Part shown: positions 26,729 through 37,043 of the stretch, in pieces
Numbering within the stretch: position 1 is the stretch's first letter
Layout of the letters: the number at the start of each line of letters is the position of its first letter
From: Methanosarcina horonobensis HB-1 = JCM 15518
GTDB lineage: Archaea > Halobacteriota > Methanosarcinia > Methanosarcinales > Methanosarcinaceae
Assembly: GCF_000970285.1 (NCBI RefSeq)
Contig: NZ_CP009516.1
Coordinates: forward strand, 4,319,036-4,383,035
Length of the DNA: 64,000 nt
Reading direction: 5' to 3'
Notes under the pieces: model-generated
The model's input: only the letters and a program-made list of their open reading frames with translations
The model's database searches: none
Told to the model about the DNA's origin: nothing
Program-made: the position numbers and the translations under genes

Positions 26729-28210
26729 TCACCGCTGTGTTTTCTGGGCCATGTTAACATAGGCGTGTACCGCAGCTGTGATCGCTGCAACCTTCTTGTC
26801 TTTTGCCTCAAGAGCCGAAGCCAGGGTAGCCCCTTTCTCGCTATCAGCCTTGACAACATTTTCCACAGCCTCAAGAATATTCTGCTCTTCGATGAAACCG
26901 GTTGTCAGGTCACCTCTACGGAATGCCGGATTCCTCATGACAGCTTTATGGAAGGGAATATTGGTTTTTACTCCTACAACCACATACTCGTAGAGTGCCC
27001 TTTCCATCCTGGCAATAGCGTCTTCTCTTTTTCTTGACCAGACGCAGAGCTTGGAAATCATGGAGTCATAATAAGGAGAGATCGTATAACCGGTATGCAC
27101 ACCACTGTCCACTCTTACTCCGGGCCCTCCTGCAGAACGGTACCTCCGGATTTTTCCTGGAGAGGGAGCAAAATCGTTTAAGGGATCCTCAGCGTTTATT
27201 CTGCATTCGATTGCATGCCCGTCAATGACTATATCTTCCTGCCCGAATTCGAGTTTTTCGCCCCAGGCAACCCTGAGCTGTTCCCTCACAATATCAATAC
27301 CAGTGACCATTTCGGTGATCCCATGTTCCACCTGCAGACGGGTATTGACTTCGAGGAAATAGAAGTTTCCTTTAGAATAAAGGAACTCGACAGTTCCTGC
27401 GTTTACATAACCGATTGCTTTTGCAACCTTTACGGCAGCTTCTCCCATCTGCTTCCGGAGTTCAGGGGTCATAATAGGGGAAGGAGCTTCTTCAATTAAC
27501 TTCTGGTGTCTTCTCTGAATGGAACACTCCCTGTCCGAAAGGTAAACCGTATTACCGTAAGAGTCAGCGAGAATCTGGATCTCGATGTGCCTGGGTTCTT
27601 CTACGTATTTCTCAATAAATACTGAGGAGTCCCCGAAAGCAGAACCTGCCATCTGCCGCGTTGAACTTAAGGACGTAGCAAGCTCTTCTCTGGAATGAAC
27701 GACTTTCATCCCGATTCCTCCGCCTCCGGCAGACGCTTTGATAAGGACGGGATAACCGATCTTTTCCGCAACTTCCATGGCTTCGTTAGGGTCCTCAACC
27801 GCATCTTTTGTTCCGGGCACAACAGGCACTCCGGCTTTCATCATCAGATGCCGAGCCCTGATTTTACTTCCCATTTCAGCGATTACATGACTCGGAGGAC
27901 CTATGAAAATAATACCCTCTTCTTCACAGCGCTTTGCAAAGACAGGGTTTTCGGAAAGAAAGCCGTAGCCGGGATGGATTGCATCGGCTCCGGTATTTTT
28001 TGCAACTGCAATGATGGCTTCCATGTTCAGATAACTCTGGCTGGAAGGGGCAGGTCCTATTAAATAGGCTTCATCTGCATATTTGGCAAAAAGGGCATTT
28101 TTGTCGGCCTCGGAACAGATGGCTACAGTTGAAATTCCGAGTTCCCGGCAGGCACGCATAACCCTTATCGCTATCTCACCGCGGTTTGCAACGAGTACTT
28201 TTTTGAACAT
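26729..28210 (-). CDS. pycA: Pyruvate carboxylase subunit A (biotin carboxylase)
   Basis: ATP-dependent carboxylation of biotin on PycB, giving carboxybiotin for oxaloacetate synthesis. I start at [14 protein letters not shown] (28210), preceded by ggaaggt; an upstream frame adds seven residues. The 493-aa protein shows the ATP-grasp loop [12 protein letters not shown] (about residues 158-169), [10 protein letters not shown], and the catalytic [12 protein letters not shown] (about 285-296). Two-subunit archaeal pyruvate carboxylase is known in Methanosarcina and Methanothermobacter. It is 22 bases downstream of pycB. Confidence 0.95.
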   Translation of the reverse strand: MFKKVLVANRGEIAIRVMRACRELGISTVAICSEADKNALFAKYADEAYLIGPAPSSQSYLNMEAIIAVAKNTGADAIHPGYGFLSENPVFAKRCEEEGIIFIGPPSHVIAEMGSKIRARHLMMKAGVPVVPGTKDAVEDPNEAMEVAEKIGYPVLIKASAGGGGIGMKVVHSREELATSLSSTRQMAGSAFGDSSVFIEKYVEEPRHIEIQILADSYGNTVYLSDRECSIQRRHQKLIEEAPSPIMTPELRKQMGEAAVKVAKAIGYVNAGTVEFLYSKGNFYFLEVNTRLQVEHGITEMVTGIDIVREQLRVAWGEKLEFGQEDIVIDGHAIECRINAEDPLNDFAPSPGKIRRYRSAGGPGVRVDSGVHTGYTISPYYDSMISKLCVWSRKREDAIARMERALYEYVVVGVKTNIPFHKAVMRNPAFRRGDLTTGFIEEQNILEAVENVVKADSEKGATLASALEAKDKKVAAITAAVHAYVNMAQKTQR

Positions 28211-28232
28211 GATACCTTCCACCCTGTCCAAT

Positions 28233-29954
28233 TTACTCGATTGACAGTATTATGTCACCGGGAGCGACAGTGTCCCCTTCGGCAACAAAGATTTCCTTAA
28301 CGATTCCCGCGTGCGGAGCATGAACAGCATTTTCCATCTTCATGGCTTCAATAACAGCTACGGTATCCCCTTCTTTGACAGCATCTTCTACTTTAACCTT
28401 AAGGGAAAGCACCATACCCTGCATTGAACAGGTAACTCCTCCTTTGACGGATTCGGCACTTGGCTTTTTAGGAGACGCTTCGGAGATGGAAACGCCGCCG
28501 CCGAGAGGCTCTACCTTAACTTCGTAGACCTCATCGTCTACCTCGACCTTGAAGTGAGTCGGGATTGAATATTCCCTGGGAGCTGCGGGAGCAGGGGCGA
28601 TAACTGCCAGGGTCTCTTCTTCCATTTCCCCTTTCAGGAATTTGGGAGCAATTGCCGGGTAAAGGATGTATGTGAGGATGTCCTCTTCGGATTTTGCAAT
28701 GCCCATTTCCTCTGCTTCTTTTTTCCTCTTCTCATACTCAGGCTTGAGAAGATCTGCAGGACGGCAGTGAATCGGTTCTTCATCGCCTATGATCTTTCCT
28801 ATGATCTCAGGGCTTATCGGGGCAGGAGAACGTCCGTAGAGCCCGCGTACATAGTCTTTTACCTCTTTTGGAATGACCTTGTAGCGTTCTCCCATGAGCA
28901 CGTTGAGCACAGCCTGTGTGCCTACAATCTGGCTTGTAGGAGTAACAAGAGGTGGATAACCGAGCTCTTTCCTGACTTTTGGCATCTCTTCAAGTACTGC
29001 CCCGTATTTATCAAGGGCATTCTGCTCCTTTAACTGGGAAACCAGGTTTGAGAGCATACCTCCCGGGATCTGGTAGATAAGAACATTCGTGTCGATCTGT
29101 TCGGAAATGGGATCAAGAATTCCACGGTACTTTTCTTTCAGGTCTTTAAAGTACCTGACAGCCTCTTCAAAAGCTCCAAGGTCAAGCCCTGTATCATATG
29201 GAGTTCCCTGAAGGGCTGCGACAACTGTCTCTGTAGGAGGCTGGGAGGTTCCCCATGCCAGAGGAGAAAGAGCTGTATCCAGAACATCTACCCCGACAGC
29301 GCAGGCTGCCATATAGCTCATGGGAGCCATTCCCGAAGTGCAGTGGCAATGGAGAGAAATAGGGATAGAGATTTCTTTTTTCATGGCACTGATTATCTGA
29401 GTAGCTTCATAGGGAGAAAGAAGCCCTGCCATATCTTTGATACAGAGGGAGTCACATTCCAGCTCTTCAAGCTGTTTTGCAAGTTCCACATATTTTTCTA
29501 CAGTATGTACCGGGCTTATGGTGTAACAGACCGTGCCCTGAACATGAGCTCCCAGTCCTTTTGCCACCTTGATGGAAAGTTCCATGTTCCGGATATCATT
29601 GACCGCGTCAAAAACCCGGAATATGTCAATGCCGTTTTCATAGGCTTTGGTGACGAACTTTTCAACCACATCGTCCGAATAGTGCCTGTACCCTACGAGA
29701 TTCTGGCCGCGTAGCAGCATCTGGGCATATGTGTTGTCCATCTTTTTCTTGAGATCCCTCAGGCGCTGCCAGGGATCTTCGTTAAGGTAGCGAATACTGG
29801 AGTCGAAGGTGGCACCTCCCCACATCTCGAGGGAAAAATACCCAATCTGGTCCAGTTGTTCCACCACTTCGAGCATATCCCTTGTCCGCATTCTGGTTGC
29901 CAGAAGGGACTGGTGTGCGTCCCGGAGGACGGTTTCAGTAATTTTTACGCGCAT
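28233..29954 (-). CDS. pycB: Pyruvate carboxylase subunit B (carboxyltransferase and biotin carrier)
   Basis: Transfers the carboxyl group from biotin to pyruvate, making oxaloacetate for the partial citric-acid route and amino acids. The 573-aa protein begins with the carboxyltransferase barrel ([30 protein letters not shown] metal site). A C-terminal biotinyl domain carries [12 protein letters not shown] with the biotinylated lysine about 35 residues from the end. It heads the pycB-pycA-birA series on the minus strand, an order unlike the pycA-first arrangement I recall for other methanogens. Confidence 0.95.
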   Translation of the reverse strand: MRVKITETVLRDAHQSLLATRMRTRDMLEVVEQLDQIGYFSLEMWGGATFDSSIRYLNEDPWQRLRDLKKKMDNTYAQMLLRGQNLVGYRHYSDDVVEKFVTKAYENGIDIFRVFDAVNDIRNMELSIKVAKGLGAHVQGTVCYTISPVHTVEKYVELAKQLEELECDSLCIKDMAGLLSPYEATQIISAMKKEISIPISLHCHCTSGMAPMSYMAACAVGVDVLDTALSPLAWGTSQPPTETVVAALQGTPYDTGLDLGAFEEAVRYFKDLKEKYRGILDPISEQIDTNVLIYQIPGGMLSNLVSQLKEQNALDKYGAVLEEMPKVRKELGYPPLVTPTSQIVGTQAVLNVLMGERYKVIPKEVKDYVRGLYGRSPAPISPEIIGKIIGDEEPIHCRPADLLKPEYEKRKKEAEEMGIAKSEEDILTYILYPAIAPKFLKGEMEEETLAVIAPAPAAPREYSIPTHFKVEVDDEVYEVKVEPLGGGVSISEASPKKPSAESVKGGVTCSMQGMVLSLKVKVEDAVKEGDTVAVIEAMKMENAVHAPHAGIVKEIFVAEGDTVAPGDIILSIE

Positions 29955-30439
29955 GGATGAGCCTCTTAAATCGAATCAAAAAACGAGATCTATTGAAATA
30001 ATCATGTATTCTCCAGAGAGACTGTTTCGGATTTCCGGAGTATATTGGACCTGTTTGAGCTTGTCTTTTGATCCGGTTCTGTCAAAGCATAGAACTCTCC
30101 TGATAGCGGTCGATTGCAGGAACCTGCAGTTACCTGGAGAGGGGATTAGTCCGGTCATATAGAACCGAATCTCCGGTACCGCATAGTTTAGCAGGAGAAA
30201 ATTAATATTACGGATATATACTGCAAAACTCAATGAGTCTTGCGTCGATATGAATATTTTTAATAATACCATTGTTAACAAGTAAATACTTTTCGCTGCC
30301 GTTAACATTAGGAAATGACCTATTAAAATGAAGCTTCTCAGGCTGAAAAATAATTACAATAAAAAGACAAAAAGTTCCTGAGCCTGATAGAAAAAAGGAA
30401 AAAAAGAGGATATAAACAAAAGGAAAATTCTACAAAAAC
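29955..30439. promoter_or_regulatory. Upstream region of pycB with inverted GTTAAC pair
   Basis: No gene is seen over 485 bases. Two GTTAAC hexamers (30274-30279 and 30301-30306) stand in inverted context, attgttaac and gttaacatt, 21 bases apart, about 320 bases upstream of pycB. This resembles, loosely, bipartite biotin-repressor operators. An 11-base palindrome actcaatgagt occurs near 30228. TATA elements for pycB on the minus strand are possible around 30220. Confidence 0.35.
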
Positions 30440-31411
30440 TCACTGTATGGATAATGCACTTTTTTGTTTCCGCCCCACAAAGAGCCACTGGTCATAAGCA
30501 CCCTCTACATCTTTATTATCCACAATCTCTCCCTCAACCCCTGCCTTAGAGAGAGCGTTGGCAAGAATTTCAATCTCAGGTTTGCTGCTTACTGTAAAAA
30601 GTAGGACTGCCCCATCAGCTGCAACGGAAACAGCCTCTCTTATAATGCGGATCCAGAGTTCTTTATTAAATTCATAGATAAGCCCCAGCATAAAACCCAT
30701 TACTGCATCAAAACTCCCAGGGTCGAAGTATCTCGAGACGGCTGTTGCATCCATGACCATAACTTTTTGAGGGTTCAGTACCTGCTGCTCGAGTCCCTGA
30801 CAGACAGTACACTTATTGATTTCTATTGCCAGGGGATCCAGCCCGGATCTGTAAAGTGCAAGCGTTGACATCCCATTCCCACAGCAAACCTCAAGAAGTC
30901 TGCCTTCTGGATAATAACCTTTTTTTCGTAGAAGCTCAAGAATTTCTGTGACTCTGTTTATGCGGTTTTCTGAAAAAACACTGCTGTAAGACTCTGGTCT
31001 GACAGAACAACTCACACAGAGATTCCGGTTAACAAGCATAAGAGAGTAATATTCATTTACTGCGCTCAGCCAGGTTTCGTAAGAAAGTTCAACATTCTTT
31101 TCAGGAGGGTTAAGGGCAAGAAGGGAATCTGCAAGGGCTTCAAATCTGGCTTTCAGAGCAGCCGGGGCAAAGGCTCCGGTAAACACTGACCAGAAGTCTA
31201 CAGGAACGTCTCCGTCTGCAGGATTGAAAAACAGCAACCCCAGTGTGTGCCCTGCCTCCCTGACCCTTATAACCCGAGTGTTCCCTGAATCGGGGAAGTT
31301 TCGGAATCTGTTAAGATACTGGAGCGTACGCTCAGGAGTTCTCTGGGAGGTATAACTTTCTTCTATAAGGTAGATCTCTTCATCTATGCCAAGGAGTTCC
31401 TGTAAGAGCAT
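30440..31411 (-). CDS. Class I SAM-dependent methyltransferase, unknown substrate
   Basis: Protein of 323 aa. The first 145 residues show no known fold to me. The C-terminal half is a Rossmann methyltransferase: LLEVCCGNGMSTLALYRSG (motif I, about residues 168-186), then PLAIEINKC (motif II), KVMVMDATAV and SFDAVMGFML (motif IV region). The CCGNG in place of GCGxG is unusual. It also has a CVSCSVRPESY cysteine pair near residue 130. Substrate not predictable; it stands alone between pycB and the histone. Confidence 0.8.
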   Translation of the reverse strand: MLLQELLGIDEEIYLIEESYTSQRTPERTLQYLNRFRNFPDSGNTRVIRVREAGHTLGLLFFNPADGDVPVDFWSVFTGAFAPAALKARFEALADSLLALNPPEKNVELSYETWLSAVNEYYSLMLVNRNLCVSCSVRPESYSSVFSENRINRVTEILELLRKKGYYPEGRLLEVCCGNGMSTLALYRSGLDPLAIEINKCTVCQGLEQQVLNPQKVMVMDATAVSRYFDPGSFDAVMGFMLGLIYEFNKELWIRIIREAVSVAADGAVLLFTVSSKPEIEILANALSKAGVEGEIVDNKDVEGAYDQWLFVGRKQKSALSIQ

Positions 31412-31750
31412 GTTTCACTAGATTCGAATAATCCAATATCAAGATTTCGAAAAAGAGATTCAAAATAAAGTAACAGGAATTTGAAGCGAGAACAAATTAA
31501 TAAAATTGATAGGATAAGAGTCGAAAAGATTTATAGAAATTTATCGGCATTGATGAATCCTTATAAAAATAATTTAAAATAAAAAAAGAGAAAAATAAGC
31601 TTTACAAAGTAAATAAAGGGGAAAAAGAGCATTAAAAGCTGAATAAGATGGAAAGAAAACTCCGATATAAGCAAAAGTATTTATAGAATCTGATTACAAA
31701 ATCAGAGATTAGAAGGAATTACATTAAAGAAAAGAAGCTTGGAGGATAAT
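31412..31750 (+). promoter_or_regulatory. Histone promoter region
   Basis: AT-rich tract of about 340 bases upstream of the histone gene and of the divergent methyltransferase. A TATA-like box (agtatttatagaat, about 31676-31689) lies about 65 bases before the histone ATG. The ribosome binding site ggagg (31741-31745) sits five bases before ATG 31751 and decides the start over an in-frame TTG at 31739. Confidence 0.5.
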
Positions 31751-31963
31751 ATGGCAGCAAAAGTTATACCGTTCGCACCAATCGAGCGTTTAATAAGGAC
31801 AGCAGGTGCCCACAGAGTGAGCGAGAGTGCAGGAATGGCTCTTACGGAGATCCTGGAAGATTATGGGCTTCAGATATCAAAAGAAGCTATAAAACTTGCA
31901 GAACACGCCGGCAGGAAAACCGTAAAGGCTGAAGACATAAAGCTAGCTAAAGAAATGCTGTAA
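31751..31963 (+). CDS. Archaeal histone
   Basis: DNA-wrapping protein of 70 aa of the HMfB family. The single histone fold is complete: IPFAP-type N-terminus (KVIPFAPIERLIRTAGAHRVS), central helix with ALTEILEDYGLQISKEAIKLA, and the C-terminal HAGRKTVKAEDIKLAKEML. The RxTVxxxD pattern that pairs with DNA loops is present. It is monocistronic with its own promoter and lacks any C-terminal tail. Confidence is high because the whole fold matches. Confidence 0.97.
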   Translation: MAAKVIPFAPIERLIRTAGAHRVSESAGMALTEILEDYGLQISKEAIKLAEHAGRKTVKAEDIKLAKEML

Positions 31964-32225
31964 ATTAAAAGAATGTTGTAAATTAAAGAGATCTGCCTGG
32001 CAAACAATTACAGGTTAAAAGGACATGAGTACGCAGCCTCATCCCTTAGCAGCAACTTGACGGATAATACTGCAAAGAGTATTGAAAGAAACCCGATTGC
32101 CAGTGTATGAAATACTGACTCAAGAGTATGGGCTCAAGAATAAGAATCTGCTGTAAGGAATGAAAAAGAACTAAAAAGAACGAAATGCTGAAAAACAGCA
32201 TTTTCCATATTTTTACGTAAACTAA

Positions 32226-32489
32226 TTATGCAGTTGCGGACTCAAGCTCAACTACCGTGAGGGATTCCACAGGACAATTCTTTGAGCAGGCTCCGCAGCG
32301 AATGCAGAGCTCATCGCTGATTATTGCCACACCGTCAATGATCCGGAGTGCAAGCTCGGCAGTTTCGGGGTCAAAATCATCGCTTTTCATTAATTTTGCA
32401 TTCACAGGGCAAACGGAATAACATATCCCGCACCCAATACACTTTTCAGACTGAACTATTTTTTTGTTTTTCTTATCTGCCTTTGCCAT
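32226..32489 (-). CDS. 2[4Fe-4S] ferredoxin-type protein
   Basis: Protein of 87 aa with two cluster motifs, CIGCGICYSVCPV (about residues 17-29) and CIRCGACSKNCPV (about 62-74), separated by a 32-residue insertion. The N-terminus is lysine-rich (MAKADKKNKK). A gaggtga ribosome site precedes the ATG at 32489. It resembles the ferredoxin subunits that sit beside oxidoreductases, but no such partner adjoins it here. Confidence 0.88.
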   Translation of the reverse strand: MAKADKKNKKIVQSEKCIGCGICYSVCPVNAKLMKSDDFDPETAELALRIIDGVAIISDELCIRCGACSKNCPVESLTVVELESATA

Positions 32490-32663
32490 TAAAAGTCACC
32501 TCAAAAAACTCCATAGAATTGCCAGACAACGGGAAACAGATCGTGTTAGAAGCTGTAAAAGCAGGACTGGCTACAAATATAAAGAGAAATTTATATTTGT
32601 TCTGTTGATGATATAGTTGATATTTTTAAGGTATATGAAGATTTCGAAAGCCTGACCTCAAGG

Positions 32664-33176
32664 TCATGACCCGAAAATAAGGTCAGCCAGGCCCATGCCT
32701 GTCATTGTAACAGCAGTTACGATAATTCCCGCTATCATTACACCTGCAGCGATTGCCGGAAAAGAATGCTTGAATCGAATTCCGAAGACAAAAGCCGCTG
32801 CACAGCCTGTCCATGCCCCGGTAACAGGCAGAGGCACGGCAACGAAGAGTGTCAGGGCAAGGAGCCCGTATTTCTCAAAGTTTTCACTGTGATTTCTACG
32901 AGTTCTCGAAAAGAGCCACGTGAAAAATATATCGAAGATCCGGTAGCGGCGCAGGTTCTTCGAAACCGGCTCAAGGAAAAGCAGGAGAGGAACCACAGGG
33001 ATTAGATTTCCGAGCACCGAAAGGAAATAAGCTTCAAGAGGTCCCATTCCATAGATACCCATGGCAACAGGGATTGCACCCCTCAGTTCGGAAATCGGAA
33101 GAGCCCCTATAACCATGACTGAAAGCCAGTGGGGCACAGAGGCCAGCATTTCTACCAGTAAATTTTCAACGGACAT
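32664..33176 (-). CDS. COG2426 small multidrug-export family membrane protein
   Basis: Integral membrane protein of 170 aa of the 'putative small multi-drug export' family (COG2426). It has four or five hydrophobic segments, with the family features ALPISELRGAIPVAMG (about residues 24-39) and TLFVAVPLPVTGAWTG (about 109-124). Despite the family name, transport of drugs has not been shown to my knowledge. It stands alone between a ferredoxin and rfcS. Confidence 0.8.
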   Translation of the reverse strand: MSVENLLVEMLASVPHWLSVMVIGALPISELRGAIPVAMGIYGMGPLEAYFLSVLGNLIPVVPLLLFLEPVSKNLRRYRIFDIFFTWLFSRTRRNHSENFEKYGLLALTLFVAVPLPVTGAWTGCAAAFVFGIRFKHSFPAIAAGVMIAGIIVTAVTMTGMGLADLIFGS

Positions 33177-33302
33177 AATAATCAGAAGTGATAATTAGAA
33201 TCTTTTAAAAGAAAAAGGCTCGCTTCAGTCTGCCTCTTTCATCTATCTCAGAGATCTGGATCTGAGCTTGCGACAAAACCGTTTTTCAGAAGTTCTGAAA
33301 CC

Positions 33303-34307
33303 TCAGTCTTCTCTTGAAAGGGCAAAATGTGCAAGCAGAGCTTCCAGCTGGATTTTCTCACTGGCTCCTTCGGTTAGCCTGAAGTCGGTTTCTCCGATGA
33401 TATCCACAAGGGCGACAATATCCCTTTCCGACAGTCCAAGGTCAAGGATCATCAGGTTATCCATTTCAGAAACTACCCTGTAGATCTGTCCTATGATATC
33501 TTCTCCGGAAAGTCCTTCTTCATAAAGCAGCCTGTTAAGCTCTTTTCTGGCAGCCCTGAAATTTCCGCGCAGGGCAGTCTCGATAAGGTTCTTAATCTCT
33601 TCAGGATTTGCAGTTGCCGTGGTCCTGTAGATGGTTTCCCTGGAAATAGGCTTTTCCGTATCAATGAAGGCAGCAGCCTGCAGAGAATTGACGGCTTTTC
33701 GCATGTCTCCCTGAGCTACATAAATCAGAGCTTCATACCCGCCTTCGGTAATGGACAGGCCCTGGTCTTCTGCAATGTATTCAAGTCTTTCTTTAATGGC
33801 TTCATCGGAAAGCCGCCTGAACCTGTAGACTGCACACCTGGACTGGATAGGTTCAATGATCTTGGAGGAATAGTTGCAGGAGAGAATGAAACGGCAGTTG
33901 CTGCTGAATTTTTCCATAGTTCTGCGGAGTGCGGACTGTGCATCCGATGTGAGGGCATCGGCTTCATCAAGGAAAATGATCTTGAAAGGAGCTCCGCCTA
34001 TAGGAGCGGTTTTTGCAAAGTTTTTAATCTTATTTCTAACAACATCAATACCCCTTTCGTCCGAGGCATTGAGTTCCGTAAAATTTTCTCGCCATAAATC
34101 TTCCCCGAAAATCTCTCTTGCAATTGAAACTGCAGAAGCTGTTTTCCCTACACCCGGAGGCCCGGAAAAGAGGAGGTGAGGAAGGTTTTTAGTTGCCACA
34201 TAAGACATCAGGCGTTCGATTGTTTCTTCCTGTCCAGCTACCTGACTCAGCCTGACAGGCCTGTATTTTTCAATCCAGATCTCTTCTTTAATCTTAAAGT
34301 CCTCCAT
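33303..34307 (-). CDS. rfcS: Replication factor C small subunit
   Basis: Clamp-loader AAA+ subunit that loads PCNA onto primed DNA. I favour the ATG at 34307 (MEDFKIKEE), with aaggtg about ten bases upstream; a GTG at 34319 adds four residues. Walker A is [13 protein letters not shown], Walker [12 protein letters not shown], sensor 1 [11 protein letters not shown], and SRC ([13 protein letters not shown]) is the arginine finger motif. Length of about 334 aa is normal and there is no intein. Functionally tied to mcm, priS and gins in this window. Confidence 0.97.
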   Translation of the reverse strand: MEDFKIKEEIWIEKYRPVRLSQVAGQEETIERLMSYVATKNLPHLLFSGPPGVGKTASAVSIAREIFGEDLWRENFTELNASDERGIDVVRNKIKNFAKTAPIGGAPFKIIFLDEADALTSDAQSALRRTMEKFSSNCRFILSCNYSSKIIEPIQSRCAVYRFRRLSDEAIKERLEYIAEDQGLSITEGGYEALIYVAQGDMRKAVNSLQAAAFIDTEKPISRETIYRTTATANPEEIKNLIETALRGNFRAARKELNRLLYEEGLSGEDIIGQIYRVVSEMDNLMILDLGLSERDIVALVDIIGETDFRLTEGASEKIQLEALLAHFALSRED

Positions 34308-34491
34308 TTGTGCTTGCACCTTAATTAGAGAAGATAATATTTAAACTTTCGAATGTTTGCGATATTTAAGTCACATCGACCGCATTTCGAAAAAAAGAAT
34401 ACCTAAGGGAACGCTGTCCCGAAAATATAATTTTGGATTTAAATTTTACACTTAACTCGTGATGTATAAACAATAGAAAAAAGGAAGATAT

Positions 34492-34551
34492 AAAACAGTT
34501 ACATCAGAGTGAAAACAGTTACATCAGAGTGAAAACAGTCACATCAGAATG
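34492..34551. repeat. Three tandem 20-bp repeats
   Basis: The unit aaaacagttacatcagagtg occurs at 34492-34511 and 34512-34531 perfectly and at 34532-34551 with two changes. It lies between the rfcS start and the end of the Rnf operon. Such spaced copies can be protein-binding sites or slippage products. Confidence 0.85.
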
Positions 34552-34619
34552 TATGTTAAAAAGAAAGTAAAATTGCCCCTTTTCAGGACAATTCGTGTTT
34601 TCAGGTTAAATCTGTTTAT

Positions 34620-34955
34620 TTACTCACCATAGGCAAAATCGTAGGCAATCTTTCCTATGATAGGGATTTTGAACTTTGAACCCCTGAAAGCCATGTACAT
34701 CGGAATAAGGATAAGCAGCATAGCTGTCATCCCTGCACCGTCCGCAATGAACCAGCCAATTACAGGAACCCATGCCACAAGGAAGATAAAGAGAGCAAGC
34801 GGCATGAAAAGCAGTATTGACTGCATTGCGTGGAAGCGGACGAACTTATTCTTGCGCTCAAGGAGCAGGAAGAACAGGCCTGAGAGCCAGCCAACAGGGT
34901 AGCAAAGAGCAGCCACTATATTTTCAGGTAAGCCAAGGAAAGTTTTGTACGGCAT
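34620..34955 (-). CDS. Small Rnf-operon membrane protein, DUF4870-like
   Basis: Membrane protein of 111 aa from ATG 34955, preceded by agaggtga; a GTG at 34964 adds three residues. It has three hydrophobic segments and a central ERKNKFVRFHAMQS (about residues 33-46), the pattern of DUF4870/Tic20-like proteins. It lies 47 bases after rnfB, the position of the extra gene that closes the M. acetivorans Rnf operon (MA0665 in my memory). Its job is unknown; assembly or stability of the complex is a reasonable guess. Confidence 0.8.
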   Translation of the reverse strand: MPYKTFLGLPENIVAALCYPVGWLSGLFFLLLERKNKFVRFHAMQSILLFMPLALFIFLVAWVPVIGWFIADGAGMTAMLLILIPMYMAFRGSKFKIPIIGKIAYDFAYGE

Positions 34956-35002
34956 ATTTTTCACCTCTGTATTTATTTCAAGGTCAGAAAAATGAGCCCG
35001 GA

Positions 35003-35815
35003 TTACCGGAGCTCAATTGCTTTCTGCGGACAGACTCCAGCACAGGCTCCGCAGCCTGTACATTTTTCCTGGTCGATTTCAGCCAGGAATTCCGTGACCT
35101 TAATGGCCCCCTGCGGGCATTCTTTTTCACACTTCTTACAGCCTATACATCCGACTTCGCACACTGCTTTGACATCTTTACCTTTATCATGGGAGCGGCA
35201 GAGCACATGCACTTTCTCGGAGTCCATGGCAAAGGTGAGCACGCCGTTCGGGCAGGCTGCGATACAGTTTCCACAGCTTGTACAGAGGGCTTTGTTCACA
35301 ACCGGAAACCCGTTTTCTCCCATTGAGAGAGCTCCGAACTGACAGGCCCGTACACATGTTCCGAGACCAAGGCAGCCGTAGGTACAGCCTTTCCTTGAAT
35401 CGCAGAGCATAAGGGCAGCTTTACAGCCTTCAACTCCCTCATAGTCGTAAAGGGTTGTACAGTTCACATTGCCACCCTGGCAGCGGACAAATGGAAACGA
35501 CTTTTCAGTCTCTGAAACTTCCTGCCCCATGACTGCACCGATCAGTTTTGCAACATCAAACCCTCCTACAGGGCAACTGTTGATAGGTGCGCCTTTTAAG
35601 ACAATAGCTTCGGCACAGGCAGCACATCCGGCAAATCCGCACCCACCGCAGTTAGCTCCCGGAAGAAGGGAGGCAACCTCATCGACCATAGGATTGGTTT
35701 CCACTTTAAAAACTTTGGAGGCGATTACCAGCATGGCGCCTACTGCAATGCAAAGCCCGACGAGTACCGAAACGGTGTTTATGAGTACAGGCATAACTTC
35801 TGACGCAACGATCAT
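35003..35815 (-). CDS. rnfB: Rnf complex subunit B, polyferredoxin
   Basis: Electron-entry subunit that accepts electrons from reduced ferredoxin. The 270-aa protein has an N-terminal membrane helix, the NCGGCGFAGCAACAEAI motif (about residues 55-71) for the first cluster, and a long row of CxxCxxC motifs, including CTSCGNCIAACP, CIGCKKCEKECP and CTGCGACAGVCP near the C-terminus. About six [4Fe-4S] clusters are possible. It overlaps rnfA by 4 bases. Confidence 0.95.
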   Translation of the reverse strand: MIVASEVMPVLINTVSVLVGLCIAVGAMLVIASKVFKVETNPMVDEVASLLPGANCGGCGFAGCAACAEAIVLKGAPINSCPVGGFDVAKLIGAVMGQEVSETEKSFPFVRCQGGNVNCTTLYDYEGVEGCKAALMLCDSRKGCTYGCLGLGTCVRACQFGALSMGENGFPVVNKALCTSCGNCIAACPNGVLTFAMDSEKVHVLCRSHDKGKDVKAVCEVGCIGCKKCEKECPQGAIKVTEFLAEIDQEKCTGCGACAGVCPQKAIELR

Positions 35816-36411
35816 AGCGGAATCACCTTGAAGTAGTTAGCAAAGGACATCGACATGATCAGAGCAATGAAGAAAGCATACGTGACGCCTCTTCCAACTG
35901 CTTTTGGGACATACACTACATTACTCCATTCACGTATGGAAGCCATGATGAGCATTGCAACTGTGTATCCAAGCCCGGCAGCAACCCCAAAGGTGAGACT
36001 CTGAATGAATGTATATTCATTCATCACGTTAAGCAATACGGCTCCGAGCACTGCACAGTTTGTGGAGATTAGAGGCAGGTAAATACCAAGCGACCTGTAT
36101 AGAGGGGGCATAAACTTCCGGACAATAAACTCTACCAACTGCACAAGCGCTGCGATCACTATAATGAATGCGATTGTAGTAAGGTAGTCCAGCCTCAAAG
36201 GTACAAGAACGTACGTATACAGGAAGTACGATACTAAAGCGGACATCGAGATAACGAAGATAACCGCTCCTGACATCCCTGATGCACTTTTTACGTCTTT
36301 TGTGACACCCACGAAGGAGCAGAGCCCGAGGAACTGGACTATAAGGAAGTTCTTAAGGAATACTCCATCCATGAATACTGAAAACAGAGATGCGTCTGCC
36401 ATTTTAAGCAC
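35812..36411 (-). CDS. rnfA: Rnf complex subunit A
   Basis: Integral membrane subunit of 199 aa with six predicted helices, homologous to NqrE/RsxA and to the neighbouring RnfE. The conserved cysteines LCSFVG (residue 26) and STNCAVLG (about residue 118) sit in two opposed half-channels and bind the intramembrane [2Fe-2S] cluster in related complexes. It overlaps rnfE by 8 bases and rnfB by 4, so translation is coupled. Confidence 0.95.
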   Translation of the reverse strand: MLKMADASLFSVFMDGVFLKNFLIVQFLGLCSFVGVTKDVKSASGMSGAVIFVISMSALVSYFLYTYVLVPLRLDYLTTIAFIIVIAALVQLVEFIVRKFMPPLYRSLGIYLPLISTNCAVLGAVLLNVMNEYTFIQSLTFGVAAGLGYTVAMLIMASIREWSNVVYVPKAVGRGVTYAFFIALIMSMSFANYFKVIPL

Positions 36412-37039
36412 CTCTCATAGCTTTTACGATTCTGCGGTAGTTGACCATAGCCATCAGAACCGCAATGGTCAGGAAAGCTCCCGGAGACAGTGTCATCATG
36501 CCTATCGGATTAAACCCGAGCGTGGATACCAGGTCAATTAATTGCATTCCGAAGAGGTTGATTCCGCCTGTTCCCAGAAGCTCCCTGATTCCTCCGATCA
36601 GCATAAGCATCAGCAAAAAACCTGTACCTACACCTAACCCATCGATCAGTGAGTAGAATACTCCATTTTTCAGAGCATATGCTTCGGCACGACCGATCAC
36701 AATACAGTTCACGACGATAAGCGGGATATACACACCTAAAGCTGCATATATATCAGGCGTGAACGCTTCCATTACCATGTCCACAATCGACACGAAAGTG
36801 GCTATGACAATCAGTTCTATTGGAATCCTTACTGAATCAGGGATTTCGTTTCTCATTACAGAAACCAGCAGGTTTGAACCGACCAGGACAAAAATAGTGC
36901 CCGCGGCCATACCAATCCCGTTCGCAACGGAAGTGGTGACCGCAAGAGTCGGGCAGAGCCCGAGCACGAGGCCAAACGTAGGATTGTCCTTGGTGATTCC
37001 TCGCATAAATTCACTTGCTACATTCCTATTATCAGCCAT
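36404..37039 (-). CDS. rnfE: Rnf complex subunit E
   Basis: Integral membrane subunit of 211 aa with six helices, homologous to NqrD/RsxE and in inverted topology to RnfA. It carries LGLCPTLAVT near residue 28 and VVNCIVIG near residue 109, the cysteines equivalent to the shared [2Fe-2S] ligands. The start lies 5 bases after rnfG. Together with RnfA it forms the membrane core that couples electron flow to sodium translocation. Confidence 0.95.
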   Translation of the reverse strand: MADNRNVASEFMRGITKDNPTFGLVLGLCPTLAVTTSVANGIGMAAGTIFVLVGSNLLVSVMRNEIPDSVRIPIELIVIATFVSIVDMVMEAFTPDIYAALGVYIPLIVVNCIVIGRAEAYALKNGVFYSLIDGLGVGTGFLLMLMLIGGIRELLGTGGINLFGMQLIDLVSTLGFNPIGMMTLSPGAFLTIAVLMAMVNYRRIVKAMRGA

Positions 37040-37043
37040 ATGA

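Noticed and set aside
26491-26874. 127-codon open frame on the minus strand across the pycA-birA gap
   Set aside because: Out of frame with the end of PycA and the start of BirA; no independent motif.
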